Shown here: positions 42,661-51,908 of the stretch, in pieces
How the letters are laid out: each line of letters starts with the position of its first letter
Position numbering within the stretch: the stretch's first letter is position 1
Assembly: GCF_000774145.1 (NCBI RefSeq)
Contig: NZ_KN322987.1
Span: 312,756-376,755 of the forward strand
Length of the DNA stretch: 64,000 nt
Direction: 5' to 3'
Source: Pseudomonas mediterranea CFBP 5447
GTDB taxonomy: Bacteria; Pseudomonadota; Gammaproteobacteria; Pseudomonadales; Pseudomonadaceae
Translations under genes and position numbers: made by a program
The notes under the pieces: model-generated
Seen by the model: only the letters and a program-made list of their open reading frames with translations
Databases searched by the model: none
Told to the model about the DNA's origin: nothing

Positions 42661-44079
42661 ATGTGGAAAATCGATCACAGTTACATTGATGGAGCCTTCG
42701 TTCCCGTCCATGGAAGTGAGACAGTGGAATGCATCAACCCGGCGACCGAGACGGTCATCGGAACGGTCACCCTGGCTGATCGCGATGACGCCCGCCGCGC
42801 CATCGCTGCGGCGGCCCGTGCGCAAGCCGCGATGAATCGCACCTCCAAGGCTGAGCGTATCGACATGCTCGAACGCTTGCAGGCCGCCGTGCTGGCGAGC
42901 ACGAACGAGATCCGCGATACCGCCATCGAGGAATACGGAGCGCCGCTTGCCCGTGCCCAATGGGTCAGTCGTTATGCTTCGCAGTCATTTGCCAACGCGG
43001 CGCAGGTGTTGAAGGAGTACGAGCTGGTTCGCTCGATTGGCGACGCCACCGTGGTGATGGAGCCGGTCGGCGTATCGGCACTGATCGCCCCCTGGAACAG
43101 CACCGCCGGAACGATCTGCAGCAAACTGGCATCGGCCATCGCCGCCGGTTGCGCATCGGTCATCAAGCCGAGCGAGTTGAGCCCCTTGCAGACCGACGTG
43201 CTTGCCCGCGCATTGCATGGCGCCGGTTTGCCGAATGGCGTGTTCAACATCCTGCTGGGACGCGGCAGTGACGTCGGCGATGAAATCAGCACCAACCCAC
43301 AGGTCGCCAGGATTTCATTCACCGGGTCCACCGCCACCGGAAAGCTGATCGCTCGCGCCGGTATCGAGACCATGAAGCGCGTGAGCCTGTCGCTCACCGG
43401 GAAGTCGGCGTCTATCGTCCTCGATGATGCCGACCTCGACACGGCCATTCCCCTGGCCCTGAACGCGGCGTTCATGAACAACGGCCAGGCCTGCGTCGCC
43501 GGCACCCGCCTGCTGGTACCGCGCGGACACGCGAAAGGCGTCATCGAACGGGTGAAAAACCTGGTCGAAGCCATGCTCGTCGGCCATCCGCAGGACCCGA
43601 CCACCGTCATCGGGCCGCTGGTCAACCGGGCGCAGTTCGACCGGGTGCAAGGTTTCATCCGCCGCGGGCAGGACCAAGGTGCAACGCTGGTCATTGGCGG
43701 GGAGGGCAGGCCGGCTGGCTTCGAGCGAGGCTATTTCGTCAGGCCCACCGTGTTTGCCGATGTCAGCAATGCCATGGACATCGCCCAAGAGGAAATTTTC
43801 GGCCCGGTGCTGTCGATCATCGCGTATGACTCGGAAGAGCAGATGATCGACATCGCCAATGCCACCCCCTACGGTCTGCAGGCCTACGTGTTTTCCCGCC
43901 AAGCGGACCGCGCCCAAAGCCTGGCGAGCCGGCTGCAGGCGGGCTCGGTGTTGATCAACAGAATCACACCGGAACTGCTGGCGCCGTTTGGCGGAGTCAA
44001 GCAGTCCGGGGTTGGGCGGGAGTTTGGGGTGTTTGGGTTGGAAGGGTTTCTGGAGGCGAAGAGTATTGTGTTGGGGTAG
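42661..44079 (+). CDS. Aldehyde dehydrogenase family protein lacking the catalytic glutamate
   Basis: The 472-residue protein is a full-length ALDH with FTGSTATG, the nucleophile in MNNGQACVAGTR (Cys278) and the C-terminal PFGGVKQSGVGREFG. Where ELGGKSP normally stands it has SLTGKSA: the general-base Glu is Ser244, exactly 34 residues before Cys278. The family usually needs this Glu for deacylation, so it may act differently (for example CoA-acylating-like or as a semialdehyde binder), or be weak. No strong ribosome site precedes the ATG. It is the last gene of the creatininase-MFS set. Confidence 0.85.
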   Translation: MWKIDHSYIDGAFVPVHGSETVECINPATETVIGTVTLADRDDARRAIAAAARAQAAMNRTSKAERIDMLERLQAAVLASTNEIRDTAIEEYGAPLARAQWVSRYASQSFANAAQVLKEYELVRSIGDATVVMEPVGVSALIAPWNSTAGTICSKLASAIAAGCASVIKPSELSPLQTDVLARALHGAGLPNGVFNILLGRGSDVGDEISTNPQVARISFTGSTATGKLIARAGIETMKRVSLSLTGKSASIVLDDADLDTAIPLALNAAFMNNGQACVAGTRLLVPRGHAKGVIERVKNLVEAMLVGHPQDPTTVIGPLVNRAQFDRVQGFIRRGQDQGATLVIGGEGRPAGFERGYFVRPTVFADVSNAMDIAQEEIFGPVLSIIAYDSEEQMIDIANATPYGLQAYVFSRQADRAQSLASRLQAGSVLINRITPELLAPFGGVKQSGVGREFGVFGLEGFLEAKSIVLG

Positions 44080-44144
44080 TGCGAGGCTTGTGAGGGCGGG
44101 TGAACTGATAGCCGTTACCTCCGGAACGCACGGGGAACGAGCGA

Positions 44145-44441
44145 TCAGGTCAATGCCGGATAGTCGGTATACCCATCAGCGTATCCTTGCGGGCTGCTGC
44201 CGAAATAGGTGCCTGGGTCTGCGGTATTGAGCGGTGCACCGATTTTCAGCCGGTGAATGAAGCCGGGGTTGGCGAGAGTCATCTGCCCGTACGATTCCAG
44301 GTCAGCCAGCCCGCTCGCAATGTCCTTCCCAAAGTCTTCACGTGGCCGATCAGGTCGGTTCAGGATCAGCGTCTGATGCCAGAGATTGCGCAGGTCATGC
44401 AGAAGCGCATCGTCGCAGGGGTGACATGGCGAACTCCTGGA
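44145..44441 (-). pseudogene. C-terminal fragment of an Old Yellow Enzyme (NemA-like)
   Basis: On the minus strand an open frame of 98 residues lacks a start and follows an in-frame TGA. Its end matches OYE: FGKDIASGLADLESYG, then ANPGFIHRLKIGAPLN and the tail GYADGYTDYPALT, equivalent to the A-NPDL-x-RL-x-GAPLN and GYTDYP tail of NemA-type enoate reductases. The FMN barrel and catalytic Tyr region are gone. It directly abuts the decayed FMN reductase gene upstream, so both belong to one eroding operon. Confidence 0.75.
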
Positions 44442-45031
44442 TCAGACGGTTGCAGTACGTGCGTTTTTGAGCGCGTGCGACCACCAGAGCAGGTCATCGA
44501 TCATGCGACCTGCCTGATCGTCCTGTGCCTGTAATGCCGCCTCGATTTCATCGGTCTTGCCCTGGAAATGGGCGTAGATTGCGCCAACCGGGATATGCAC
44601 CGCCGTGCGGATCGTTGCCATCTGAAGCTCGGTCGCGATTTCGCGCAGTTGCTGCACGGCACGAGCCCCGCCAACGCTCCCCAGCTCACAAAGCTGACAG
44701 GCTTGCGGTTCCACTCGGGGTAGACCCAATCCAGTGCGTTCTTCAGCACGGCGGGTGGGCCAAAGTTATATTCGGCAGTGGCCACTACGAACGCATCGGA
44801 GGTCGCGATTTGCTCGGTCCAGCGGCGAACGTGTTCATTCTCGTAGGCAGGGCGGCCAGGAAAGCCGGGAAGCATGGCGCTATCGAAGAAAGGCAGATCG
44901 AAATCGCGCAGGTCGAGCAAGCGGACGTCCAGCCCTTCGCGCTGTTCCAAATGGTGTTTGATCCAGTTGGCCGGTGCGCTGGAGAAGCGGCTGTCACGAG
45001 TGCTGCCAACGATGACGGAAACGGTGGTCAT
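44442..45031 (-). pseudogene. NADPH-dependent FMN reductase, frameshifted
   Basis: The N-terminal part reads MTTVSVIVGSTRDSRFSSAP, followed by VVATAEYNFGPPAVLKNALD and PVSFVSWGAL in one frame. It then jumps to the next frame at about 44671, where GGARAVQQLREIATELQMA and a natural-looking C-terminus ending at 44442 continue. One missing G in a G-run would explain it (or a sequencing error). Intact members reduce FMN, quinones or chromate with NADPH. The gene diverges from the LysR gene at 45261, the normal arrangement for a regulated quinone/electrophile response. Confidence 0.75.
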
Positions 45032-45260
45032 GATGAGTCTCCTGAAGAAGAGGGTGAGGCGCTTGTGCACCATGGGGTCCACTTTAGGAAGACTCGGATA
45101 ATTCAGAAAGATGGGTTGGTGGGATGCACTCGCTCATAAATAAGCGTAATAAAGTGTGCTATTGGCCGTTTGTGCGCGAGTCGGATCGTGCGCCGGCCTA
45201 TCCAGACTTCGCCTGGAATGGGCGGACTGATCCAACTCATGCAGAAATGGCGGTGATCAC

Positions 45261-46193
45261 GTGGACCTGAATGACGTCGCGCTGTTTGTTCAAGTGGTTC
45301 GGGCGGGGAGTTTTGCCGAAGCCGGGCGACGTCTTGGAATGCCGCCAAGCACTGTAAGCAGACGTGTGCAGTTGCTGGAGGCAGCGTTGGGCACGCGGCT
45401 GATGCAACGCACCACGCGGCGATTGGTGCTGACCGATGCCGGGAACAATTTTTATGCGGAGTCTGCCGATCAGATCGATGCGTTGCTGCGAGTTGCCGGT
45501 GAGGTGAGCAACGACTCGACCCAGATTGCGGGTCGCGTCAGGGTGGCCGCCCCCGTGGATTTCTTCAGCTGGTTCCCGGCACAGGCTATCGCTCAGTTCA
45601 TAGCTGAGCACCCGCGAGTAAACCTTGAGTTCGAATTGAATGACGCCCGAGTCGATCTACTGGGCGAGGGCATTGACGTCGCGTTGCGCGGAGGTGATCG
45701 GGATCCTTCACTGTTCGCGCGCAAGCTCGGCACGAGTTGCCAGACCCTGGTAGCGAGTCCGGGTTATCTGGCGGCCCATGGCGTGCCGGCACAGCCAGGC
45801 GATTTGAGCGCCCATCACTGCATCACCTCGCCGTCGCATGGTGGGTCGCGCACTACCTGGCGGTTGGGAGGCGTCCACAATCAGGCGACAACCGTGGAGG
45901 TGGCTGGACCCTTTCAAGCCAATACCTCCTCTGCTCAACTCGAAGGAGCGCTGGCCGGATTGGGCATAGCGCTGCTGCCCGCCGCACTCAGTGCAACCCA
46001 TGTCGAGGCGGGACGGCTAAAGGAAGTGCTCCCTGATTACACCTCAGGCGCGATAGGCGTCCACTTTGTTTATCACAGCCGTCGACAATTGCCCCGTGCG
46101 GTTTCGGCGTTCATCGACTTCGCTGCCAACACCATCAAAGAGCTGGGGGTGATGCAGCAGAAAGAGTCGCCCAGTGCAGTTCGAGAAAACTGA
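45261..46193 (+). CDS. LysR-family transcriptional regulator
   Basis: The 310-residue protein starts with GTG: (V/M)DLNDVALFVQVVRAGSFAE, then GRRLGMPPSTVSRRVQLLEA, the LysR helix-turn-helix of the CrgA/QhpR-like group. The effector domain follows from about residue 90. No in-frame ATG precedes it. It diverges from the decayed FMN reductase/OYE pair and was probably their regulator; it seems intact itself. Confidence 0.9.
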   Translation: MDLNDVALFVQVVRAGSFAEAGRRLGMPPSTVSRRVQLLEAALGTRLMQRTTRRLVLTDAGNNFYAESADQIDALLRVAGEVSNDSTQIAGRVRVAAPVDFFSWFPAQAIAQFIAEHPRVNLEFELNDARVDLLGEGIDVALRGGDRDPSLFARKLGTSCQTLVASPGYLAAHGVPAQPGDLSAHHCITSPSHGGSRTTWRLGGVHNQATTVEVAGPFQANTSSAQLEGALAGLGIALLPAALSATHVEAGRLKEVLPDYTSGAIGVHFVYHSRRQLPRAVSAFIDFAANTIKELGVMQQKESPSAVREN

Positions 46194-46349
46194 GCGACAC
46201 GGTTTTTGTCGCAGACTGGATGCATCAGGCCCGGCTACGCAGCCCCTCGTATCGTCAATGACCGGCACGACGATGGCGTGCGCTATTGGGTGGCTCGGTC
46301 CATCCCAATAACTTGCCATCTAGGCGCTCAAAAAAATTAAAGACGAGGC

Positions 46350-46378
46350 TTGACCGAGGAGAACGATCGTTCTACATT
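46350..46378 (+). promoter_or_regulatory. Sigma-70-like promoter with a palindromic operator in its spacer
   Basis: In the 337-bp gap 46194-46530, TTGACC (46350-46355) and TACATT (46373-46378) are 17 bases apart. The spacer carries a perfect 14-bp palindrome AGAACGATCGTTCT (46360-46373), the shape of a TetR-type operator. The next gene on this strand is the DUF1348 gene, about 150 bases downstream. No TetR gene is present nearby, so the repressor would be encoded elsewhere. I saw nothing else in the gap. Confidence 0.5.
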
Positions 46379-46530
46379 GCATCCATGGATTGTTGAGATG
46401 CTCATGTAAGTCGCCATTATCGTGATGCGTTGATGTTGCGATGATGATCGCTGAAAGAAGTTGTACCGTTTTGCCGAGTTCCGAAAACGTTATATAAACC
46501 GATACATCCAATTGTCCTGGAGGCACTACC

Positions 46531-47007
46531 ATGTCCAATGCACAAACTCGTCCGCCACTTCCTCCGTTCACTCGTGAAACGGCGATCGAGAAAGTCCGAC
46601 TCGCTGAAGATGGCTGGAACAGCCGCGATCCCGAAAAAGTATCGCTTGCCTATACACTGGACACCAAATGGCGCAACCGAGCGGAATTTGCTACCAATCG
46701 CGAAGAAGCCAAAGGTTTCCTGACTCGCAAATGGAAAAAAGAGCTTGATTATCGCCTGATCAAAGAGCTCTGGGCCTTTACCGACAACCGCATCGCCGTA
46801 CGTTATGCATACGAGTGGCATGATGATTCAGGTAACTGGTTCCGCTCTTACGGTAACGAAAACTGGGAGTTCGAAGCGGATGGCTTGATGCACCGTCGCT
46901 TCGCCTGCGTGAACGACATGCCCATCAAGGAGAGCGAACGCAAGTTCCATTGGCCGCTGGGACGTCGCCCGGATGACCATCCAAGCCTGTCTGACCTCGG
47001 TCTGTAA
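46531..47007 (+). CDS. DUF1348 (NTF2-like fold) protein
   Basis: The 158-residue protein matches DUF1348: PPFTRETAIEKVRLAEDGWN, then SRDPEKVSLAYTLDTKWRN, and FLTRKWKKELDYRLIKELWA; the FAFEWHDDSG-like region reads YAYEWHDDSGNWFRSYGNEN. These proteins have the cone-shaped NTF2 fold and no settled function; they are often induced with TetR-controlled stress or detoxification genes. GGAGG lies seven bases upstream of the ATG. A clear terminator follows at 47020. Confidence 0.88.
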   Translation: MSNAQTRPPLPPFTRETAIEKVRLAEDGWNSRDPEKVSLAYTLDTKWRNRAEFATNREEAKGFLTRKWKKELDYRLIKELWAFTDNRIAVRYAYEWHDDSGNWFRSYGNENWEFEADGLMHRRFACVNDMPIKESERKFHWPLGRRPDDHPSLSDLGL

Positions 47008-47019
47008 ATATCTCTACCG

Positions 47020-47053
47020 ACCTGAGCCTTTCGTTGAAAGGCTCAGGTTTTTC
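47020..47053 (+). terminator. Rho-independent terminator of the DUF1348 gene
   Basis: A 13-bp perfect stem, ACCTGAGCCTTTC / GAAAGGCTCAGGT, with a short GTT loop is followed by TTTTTCTT. It starts 13 bases after the DUF1348 stop codon. Confidence 0.9.
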
Positions 47054-47083
47054 TTGAGCCTGGCGTTATAAATAGTTCCTTTA

Positions 47084-47236
47084 TCAAAAGTCCTCCTGAC
47101 CCGTAACCGCACGCAATCCCTCCAAAATTTTATCCTCCAACGCTTGGCCGGTCTTATCCGGCTCTTCCACGTGCCAACGATCCTCACTGTCTGCTTCGCG
47201 AAAGGTCTGGCGGTCAGAGCTTTTCCAGCCATGAGT
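47084..47236 (-). pseudogene. Orphan C-terminal fragment, family not recognised
   Basis: On the minus strand 50 codons run from just after the stops TAA TAG to a TGA at 47084. The peptide is protein-like (THGWKSSDRQTFREADSEDR, then EEPDKTGQALEDKILEGLRA) with charged, helical composition but has no start codon or ribosome site. It may be the tail of a degraded gene. I cannot name the family. Confidence 0.3.
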
Positions 47237-47707
47237 CTATTACTGAAGTTCTCTGACAATATTTGATATTTGCTTCACCAGATCCACGCATGAGGCTGCA
47301 AAGGATTCATGAAGGGTCTGAGGGCTGCCGACTAAAGCAGGCATGACAGCAAGGCGCGCTGGCCTGAATAGAGGATTCAAAGTAAGGATCTGGCTTCTGA
47401 CGTTGCGTTTAAGCCGAGGTGAGAGTGCCAGAAGTGCAACATTGGCTGATCTCCTCTCGTTGCTCCGTGTCGCAGGCAGGAACTCGCGATGAGGATTCTG
47501 GCAGTCAGCCGCTGGCGATTCCTGGTTTTGGATACGGCCCAAGTATGCACTTCCGTGCAATTACTGCCGGAGTAGAGGCGGAAAGCGCGCTGCAGGGGCG
47601 CAGCTAGAGAAGGGTGATTTTTTCAGAAGATCAGGGGACGGCGGGTGTTTGAGCCCCCGTCCCTGGCGCCGAGCGATCGAGCGCCAGATGTGCGGACGGG
47701 AGAGGAG
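47237..47707. other. Non-coding stretch with one stem-loop
   Basis: No convincing gene is visible between the fragment above and the DUF2790 gene. At 47632-47664 there is a stem CAGGG(G)ACGG / CCGTCCCTG with a GC-rich inner extension, lying just past the stop of the minus-strand DUF2790 gene; it lacks a T-run but may end that transcript. Confidence 0.4.
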
Positions 47708-47962
47708 TCAATTGGTACAGCCGGTACCTATAACGTGGTACTCCATCGTGTGCCGATCGCCCTTAGAGTCGTCGTAAGTCATCTGCACCGGCACTACATC
47801 GCAGACATCGGGTATCTGAGTAATCGACACAACGTGGGCGATGTCCAGGTGTTGAGAGTAACGATAGGGCTCGACCGCAATGTGCGCAGTCTGCGTATCC
47901 AGCTCATCAGCCATAGCGACAGCGCCAAGGCTGCCTAGGAATAAAACGAGTAACAGTTTCAT
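47708..47962 (-). CDS. DUF2790 small secreted protein
   Basis: The 84-residue precursor has a signal peptide (KLLLVLFLGSLGAVAMA) and a mature part that fits the Pseudomonas DUF2790 family: EPYRYSQHLDIAHVVSITQI, PDVCDVVPVQMTYDDSKG, and the end YHVIGTGCTN, with two conserved cysteines. AGGTGA precedes the ATG at 47962; a GTG nine bases upstream (47971) is less likely. These proteins are periplasmic and of unknown role, often many copies per genome. Confidence 0.87.
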   Translation of the reverse strand: MKLLLVLFLGSLGAVAMADELDTQTAHIAVEPYRYSQHLDIAHVVSITQIPDVCDVVPVQMTYDDSKGDRHTMEYHVIGTGCTN

Positions 47963-48073
47963 AGCGGTCACCTGTAATGAGGGCGTGAGAAGGCCAAAGC
48001 ACTTAAGCGGTGCTCAGTCGTATAAAGGGTTGGGGTGTAGCCCGGTCGCCGTCAGACGCCGGGCTGACTTACA

Positions 48074-48544
48074 TCAGAAAGGCTTGGTAGGCAGATACTT
48101 GCCGTCCAGGGTGATCACAGCGCGATGGCCACCCTCCGGATCTTCGACTTTCTTGATGTCCAGCTTGAAGTTGATGGCACTGATGATGCCGTCGCCGAAC
48201 TTTTCGTGAACCAGAGCTTTGAGGGTGGTGCCGTATACCGACATCATCTCGTAGAAACGGTAGATGGTCGGATCCGACGGTACGCCGTCAAAAAAACTGC
48301 CGCGAACGGGCATCGATTGCAGCAAAGCGACTTGATCAGCATCAAGGTCGAGTTTCTTGCCCACGACCTGGGCGGCGCTGGAAGGCAGTGGATGCTGGCC
48401 GAGCAGGGCAGCAGTGACGAAGGCTTCGGACAGGCCGGTGCCATCAACGATCTCGGCGAAGGACAGGTCCTTGCGAGCCTTGGCCAAAATGATGGTTTCG
48501 GTCAGTTCCTGGCGAGCGGTGCGGGTGGCTTGAGTCTGGATCAT
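48074..48544 (-). CDS. cynS: Cyanate hydratase (cyanase)
   Basis: The 156-residue protein is a standard-length cyanase. Arg96 and Glu99 in TIYRFYEMMSVYG and Ser122 in GDGIISAINF match the catalytic triad of the E. coli enzyme by number. It converts cyanate and bicarbonate to ammonia and CO2 as a cytoplasmic decamer. It lies 40 bases downstream of the carbonic anhydrase gene, in the same order as the E. coli cynTS operon but with no cynX transporter after it. The ATG at 48544 is the conserved start; a longer frame overlaps cynT and is spurious. Confidence 0.97.
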   Translation of the reverse strand: MIQTQATRTARQELTETIILAKARKDLSFAEIVDGTGLSEAFVTAALLGQHPLPSSAAQVVGKKLDLDADQVALLQSMPVRGSFFDGVPSDPTIYRFYEMMSVYGTTLKALVHEKFGDGIISAINFKLDIKKVEDPEGGHRAVITLDGKYLPTKPF

Positions 48545-48584
48545 GGCGAATCTCCTGGGTTGGTAAGGGTTGCAGGTACAGGTT

Positions 48585-49244
48585 TCAGGCAACGTGCCTG
48601 GCTTGCTGGGAAACGGCGTGGACTTCGGGGTTCTCTGCGAGGGACACGAACGTCCCGGTACTGCCATCGAAGGCGTCGATACGCCCGCTCTCGATGTCAT
48701 AGATCCAACCGTGCAGGGTGACGCGGCCTTCTTCGAGCGCCAGGCGAACGGATGGGTGTGTCTGGATGTTGGCCAGTTGCGCGATGACGTTTTCGCGCAC
48801 CATGGACGTAACTTTGCTCGGCAGATCCGGGTGTTTGCGGGCTTCGTTGACGACCTTGGCCGAGTCGGCGTAACGGAGCCATCCGGCAACGGCAGGCATG
48901 TGATCCAGGCACTTGCACGTTGCTATGGCGGTCATCGCGCCGCAGTCGGAGTGGCCGCAGATGACGATGTCTGCGACCTGGAGTGCGGCGACCGCGTATT
49001 CAACAGAGGCCGAAACGCCGCCCGGCTCCGGCCCATACGACGGCACGATGTTGCCGGCGTTGCGGATGACAAACAGATCGCCTGGCTCGCGCTGGGTGAC
49101 CAGTTCAGGCACCAATCGGCTATCTGAGCAAGAGATGAACAACGCCCTTGGGCTCTGCTGATTAGCCAGGTCCCTGAACAGTTTGATCCGCTCAGGGAAG
49201 GCGTCTTTCTGGAATTTCAGAAAACCGTCGATGATCGCTTTCAT
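48585..49244 (-). CDS. cynT: Beta-carbonic anhydrase of the cyanate operon
   Basis: The 219-residue enzyme has the beta-CA zinc ligands in CSDSR (Cys39, Asp41) and GHSDCG (His98, Cys101), matching E. coli CynT numbering. It rehydrates CO2 so that cyanase does not deplete bicarbonate. The ATG at 49244 begins MKAIIDGFLKFQ, as in CynT. It is the first gene of the cynTS operon and diverges from cynR. Confidence 0.95.
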   Translation of the reverse strand: MKAIIDGFLKFQKDAFPERIKLFRDLANQQSPRALFISCSDSRLVPELVTQREPGDLFVIRNAGNIVPSYGPEPGGVSASVEYAVAALQVADIVICGHSDCGAMTAIATCKCLDHMPAVAGWLRYADSAKVVNEARKHPDLPSKVTSMVRENVIAQLANIQTHPSVRLALEEGRVTLHGWIYDIESGRIDAFDGSTGTFVSLAENPEVHAVSQQARHVA

Positions 49245-49294
49245 GGTTGCTGTCTCGATGTCTGGGTGTGAGACAAAGATTAAGCAACGCATTA

Positions 49295-49343
49295 CATAAG
49301 GTAAAAGTCTGATTTATTATGCTATTGATCAGATTATCTTATG
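49295..49343. promoter_or_regulatory. Large dyad between cynT and cynR (candidate CynR operator)
   Basis: The left arm CATAAG-GTAA-(AAG)-TCTGAT (49295 onward) is repeated inverted on the right as ATCAGATTATCTTATG ending at 49343: the outer CATAAG/CTTATG and inner CTGAT/ATCAG match. It sits in the 108-base gap between the two divergent starts, where CynR would bind to control both genes. Confidence 0.6.
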
Positions 49344-49352
49344 GTTAAAATC

Positions 49353-50240
49353 ATGCTTGCTCGCCACATCCAGTACTTCCTTGCGGTTGCGGAACATCTC
49401 AGCTTCACGAAGGCCGCAGCGGCGCTGCACGTGTCTCAGCCGGCCCTTTCGCAGCAGGTGAAACAGTTGGAAGAAAGTCTTGGAGCGCAGCTGTTCGACC
49501 GTTCAGGGCGCACAACTCGTTTGACTGACGCGGGAGACGTCTATCTTTTGTATGCACGCCGTGCTTATCAGGAATTGCGAGAGGCTAAAAGCGCCATCCA
49601 CGATGTGAGCGACCTCACCCGCGGCTCATTGCGCCTGGCCGTGACGCCGACGTTCACGACTTATCTGGTAGGGCCGGTGATCGAAGCATTTCACTCTCGG
49701 TATCCCAAGATCACTCTCAACCTGAAGGAGATTTCCCAAGAGCGCATTGAGGAGCTGCTTTTGGCAGGAGAATTGGACGCGGGGATCGCGTTCGATGAAA
49801 TAAGTACACCGAATATTGAGGCCATCCCTTTGCTGAACGAAACCCTCGCTTTAGTGGTAAGTCGCAGACACCGCTTGGCCGAGGAGCGGTCCATTGGATT
49901 GCAGGGTCTGAATGCCGAATCCCTGATTCTGCTCAGCCCGGAGTTTGCAACCCGCGAACAAATCGACCGCTACTGCCGCAAACACGCGATTCGCCCTCAG
50001 GTGCGGATGGAGGCCAATGCCCTCGGTGCAGTGATCGAAATCGTTCGCAGGACCAATCTATCGACTTTACTGCCGGCCAAAATCGCGTTGGCCCATGACG
50101 ATCTGGTGGCCATCGCATTGGAGCCCGAGCGCTTGCAGCGCACCGCCGTCCTTATGCGGCGCAAAGATGCCTTTCAGAGCGCAGCGATGCGAGTTTTCAT
50201 CGAGGTGGCCAAAGAAGTATCCATTGAACTAAACGGGTAA
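49353..50240 (+). CDS. cynR: LysR-family regulator of the cyanate operon
   Basis: The 295-residue protein is close to E. coli CynR in its N-terminus: MLARHIQYFLAVAEHLSFTK, then HVSQPALSQQVKQLEESLGA and LFDRSGRTTRLTDAG. CynR activates cynTS in response to cyanate and represses itself. I use the ATG at 49353, which fits the family, rather than the upstream ATG at 49341. It is divergent from cynT, the classical arrangement. Confidence 0.93.
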   Translation: MLARHIQYFLAVAEHLSFTKAAAALHVSQPALSQQVKQLEESLGAQLFDRSGRTTRLTDAGDVYLLYARRAYQELREAKSAIHDVSDLTRGSLRLAVTPTFTTYLVGPVIEAFHSRYPKITLNLKEISQERIEELLLAGELDAGIAFDEISTPNIEAIPLLNETLALVVSRRHRLAEERSIGLQGLNAESLILLSPEFATREQIDRYCRKHAIRPQVRMEANALGAVIEIVRRTNLSTLLPAKIALAHDDLVAIALEPERLQRTAVLMRRKDAFQSAAMRVFIEVAKEVSIELNG

Positions 50241-50386
50241 TGCCTGCGCTCGTCGGTCAGTGCTCTGCTGTCCGGGGGAAGATATGCTCGATTGCAGCGG
50301 TCGCTTCTGGCTGGCTCCAGCCGGTCGTGGAAAGCAGGAAATCGACCCAAAGATCTAATCCAAGGACAAGCAATTTTCCCCGCGCT

Positions 50387-50557
50387 TTACTTCAATCCTT
50401 TCAACCGCATATTCGCCCTTTGTACCGCAGCCATTTTTTCAGGCCGCTTCATGCGCTTCCACTTTCTGATGTCCTCCTTGCTTCGCCCACAACTGACACA
50501 CAGATCACCCTTCAGCTGGCATAGCGAGATGCAGGGATTGTCGATTTCCTTGGCCAT
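50387..50557 (-). CDS. DUF1289 small cysteine-rich protein
   Basis: This 56-residue gene reads MAKEIDNPCISLCQLKGDLC, then VSCGRSKEDIRKWKRM and a basic tail. The Cys-x3-Cys-x6-Cys-x2-Cys pattern is that of DUF1289, thought to bind iron-sulfur or zinc. An AGAGGTG lies about nine bases upstream and the ATG is two bases after the stop of the 118-residue gene, so the two are cotranscribed. Confidence 0.85.
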   Translation of the reverse strand: MAKEIDNPCISLCQLKGDLCVSCGRSKEDIRKWKRMKRPEKMAAVQRANMRLKGLK

Positions 50558-50559
50558 CC

Positions 50560-50916
50560 TCAATCACCTCTAGCCAGACGCTTTTGCCAATCGCCGTCAT
50601 GACTGCGCTGGCATTCTTCCTCAGAGTCAAGGCGGACGTTGCGCTCCGACAAGCTCAGATCGATGCCGGCCTCTTTCAACGCGATGGCCGTCAGCTCAAG
50701 GATGCGAGCCTTGGCGTCAACCTGGGCCAGTTGTCTGTCAGCGAGGGTTTCGAACACCCAGGTCACCTTCAGGGTTTTAGCCAACGCATTCAGGTCAGCA
50801 GTGTGGGTGAGCCAGGTGAAGCCTTGGATTTCACCTTTTGCTGTTTCGCACGCTTCGGTCAGCGTGGTAATCAACCGGCGTTCGATCCGCGCCAGTTCAC
50901 GTCGCCCTGGAGGCAT
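50560..50916 (-). CDS. Conserved hypothetical protein (118 aa)
   Basis: The product is a soluble helical protein: RRELARIERRLITTLTEACE, then GFTWLTHTADLNALAKTLKV and ARILELTAIALKEAGIDLS. I recall similar uncharacterised Pseudomonas proteins but know no function. AAGGAA lies seven bases upstream. It stands between the dmeF-like gene (39-base gap) and the DUF1289 gene (2-base gap) on the same strand, so it may be part of the metal-efflux transcript. Confidence 0.7.
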   Translation of the reverse strand: MPPGRRELARIERRLITTLTEACETAKGEIQGFTWLTHTADLNALAKTLKVTWVFETLADRQLAQVDAKARILELTAIALKEAGIDLSLSERNVRLDSEEECQRSHDGDWQKRLARGD

Positions 50917-50955
50917 TGCAGGTTCCTTTGGAGTTGATGGAAGGGGAGGTCTGAA

Positions 50956-51888
<933 letters not shown>

Positions 51889-51908
51889 GAGTGTGTCCCT
51901 GGATGCGT

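Noticed and set aside
50240..50580. + strand frames of about 93 codons after cynR
   Set aside because: They lack homology and start signals; the real gene here is the 56-residue DUF1289 protein on the minus strand.
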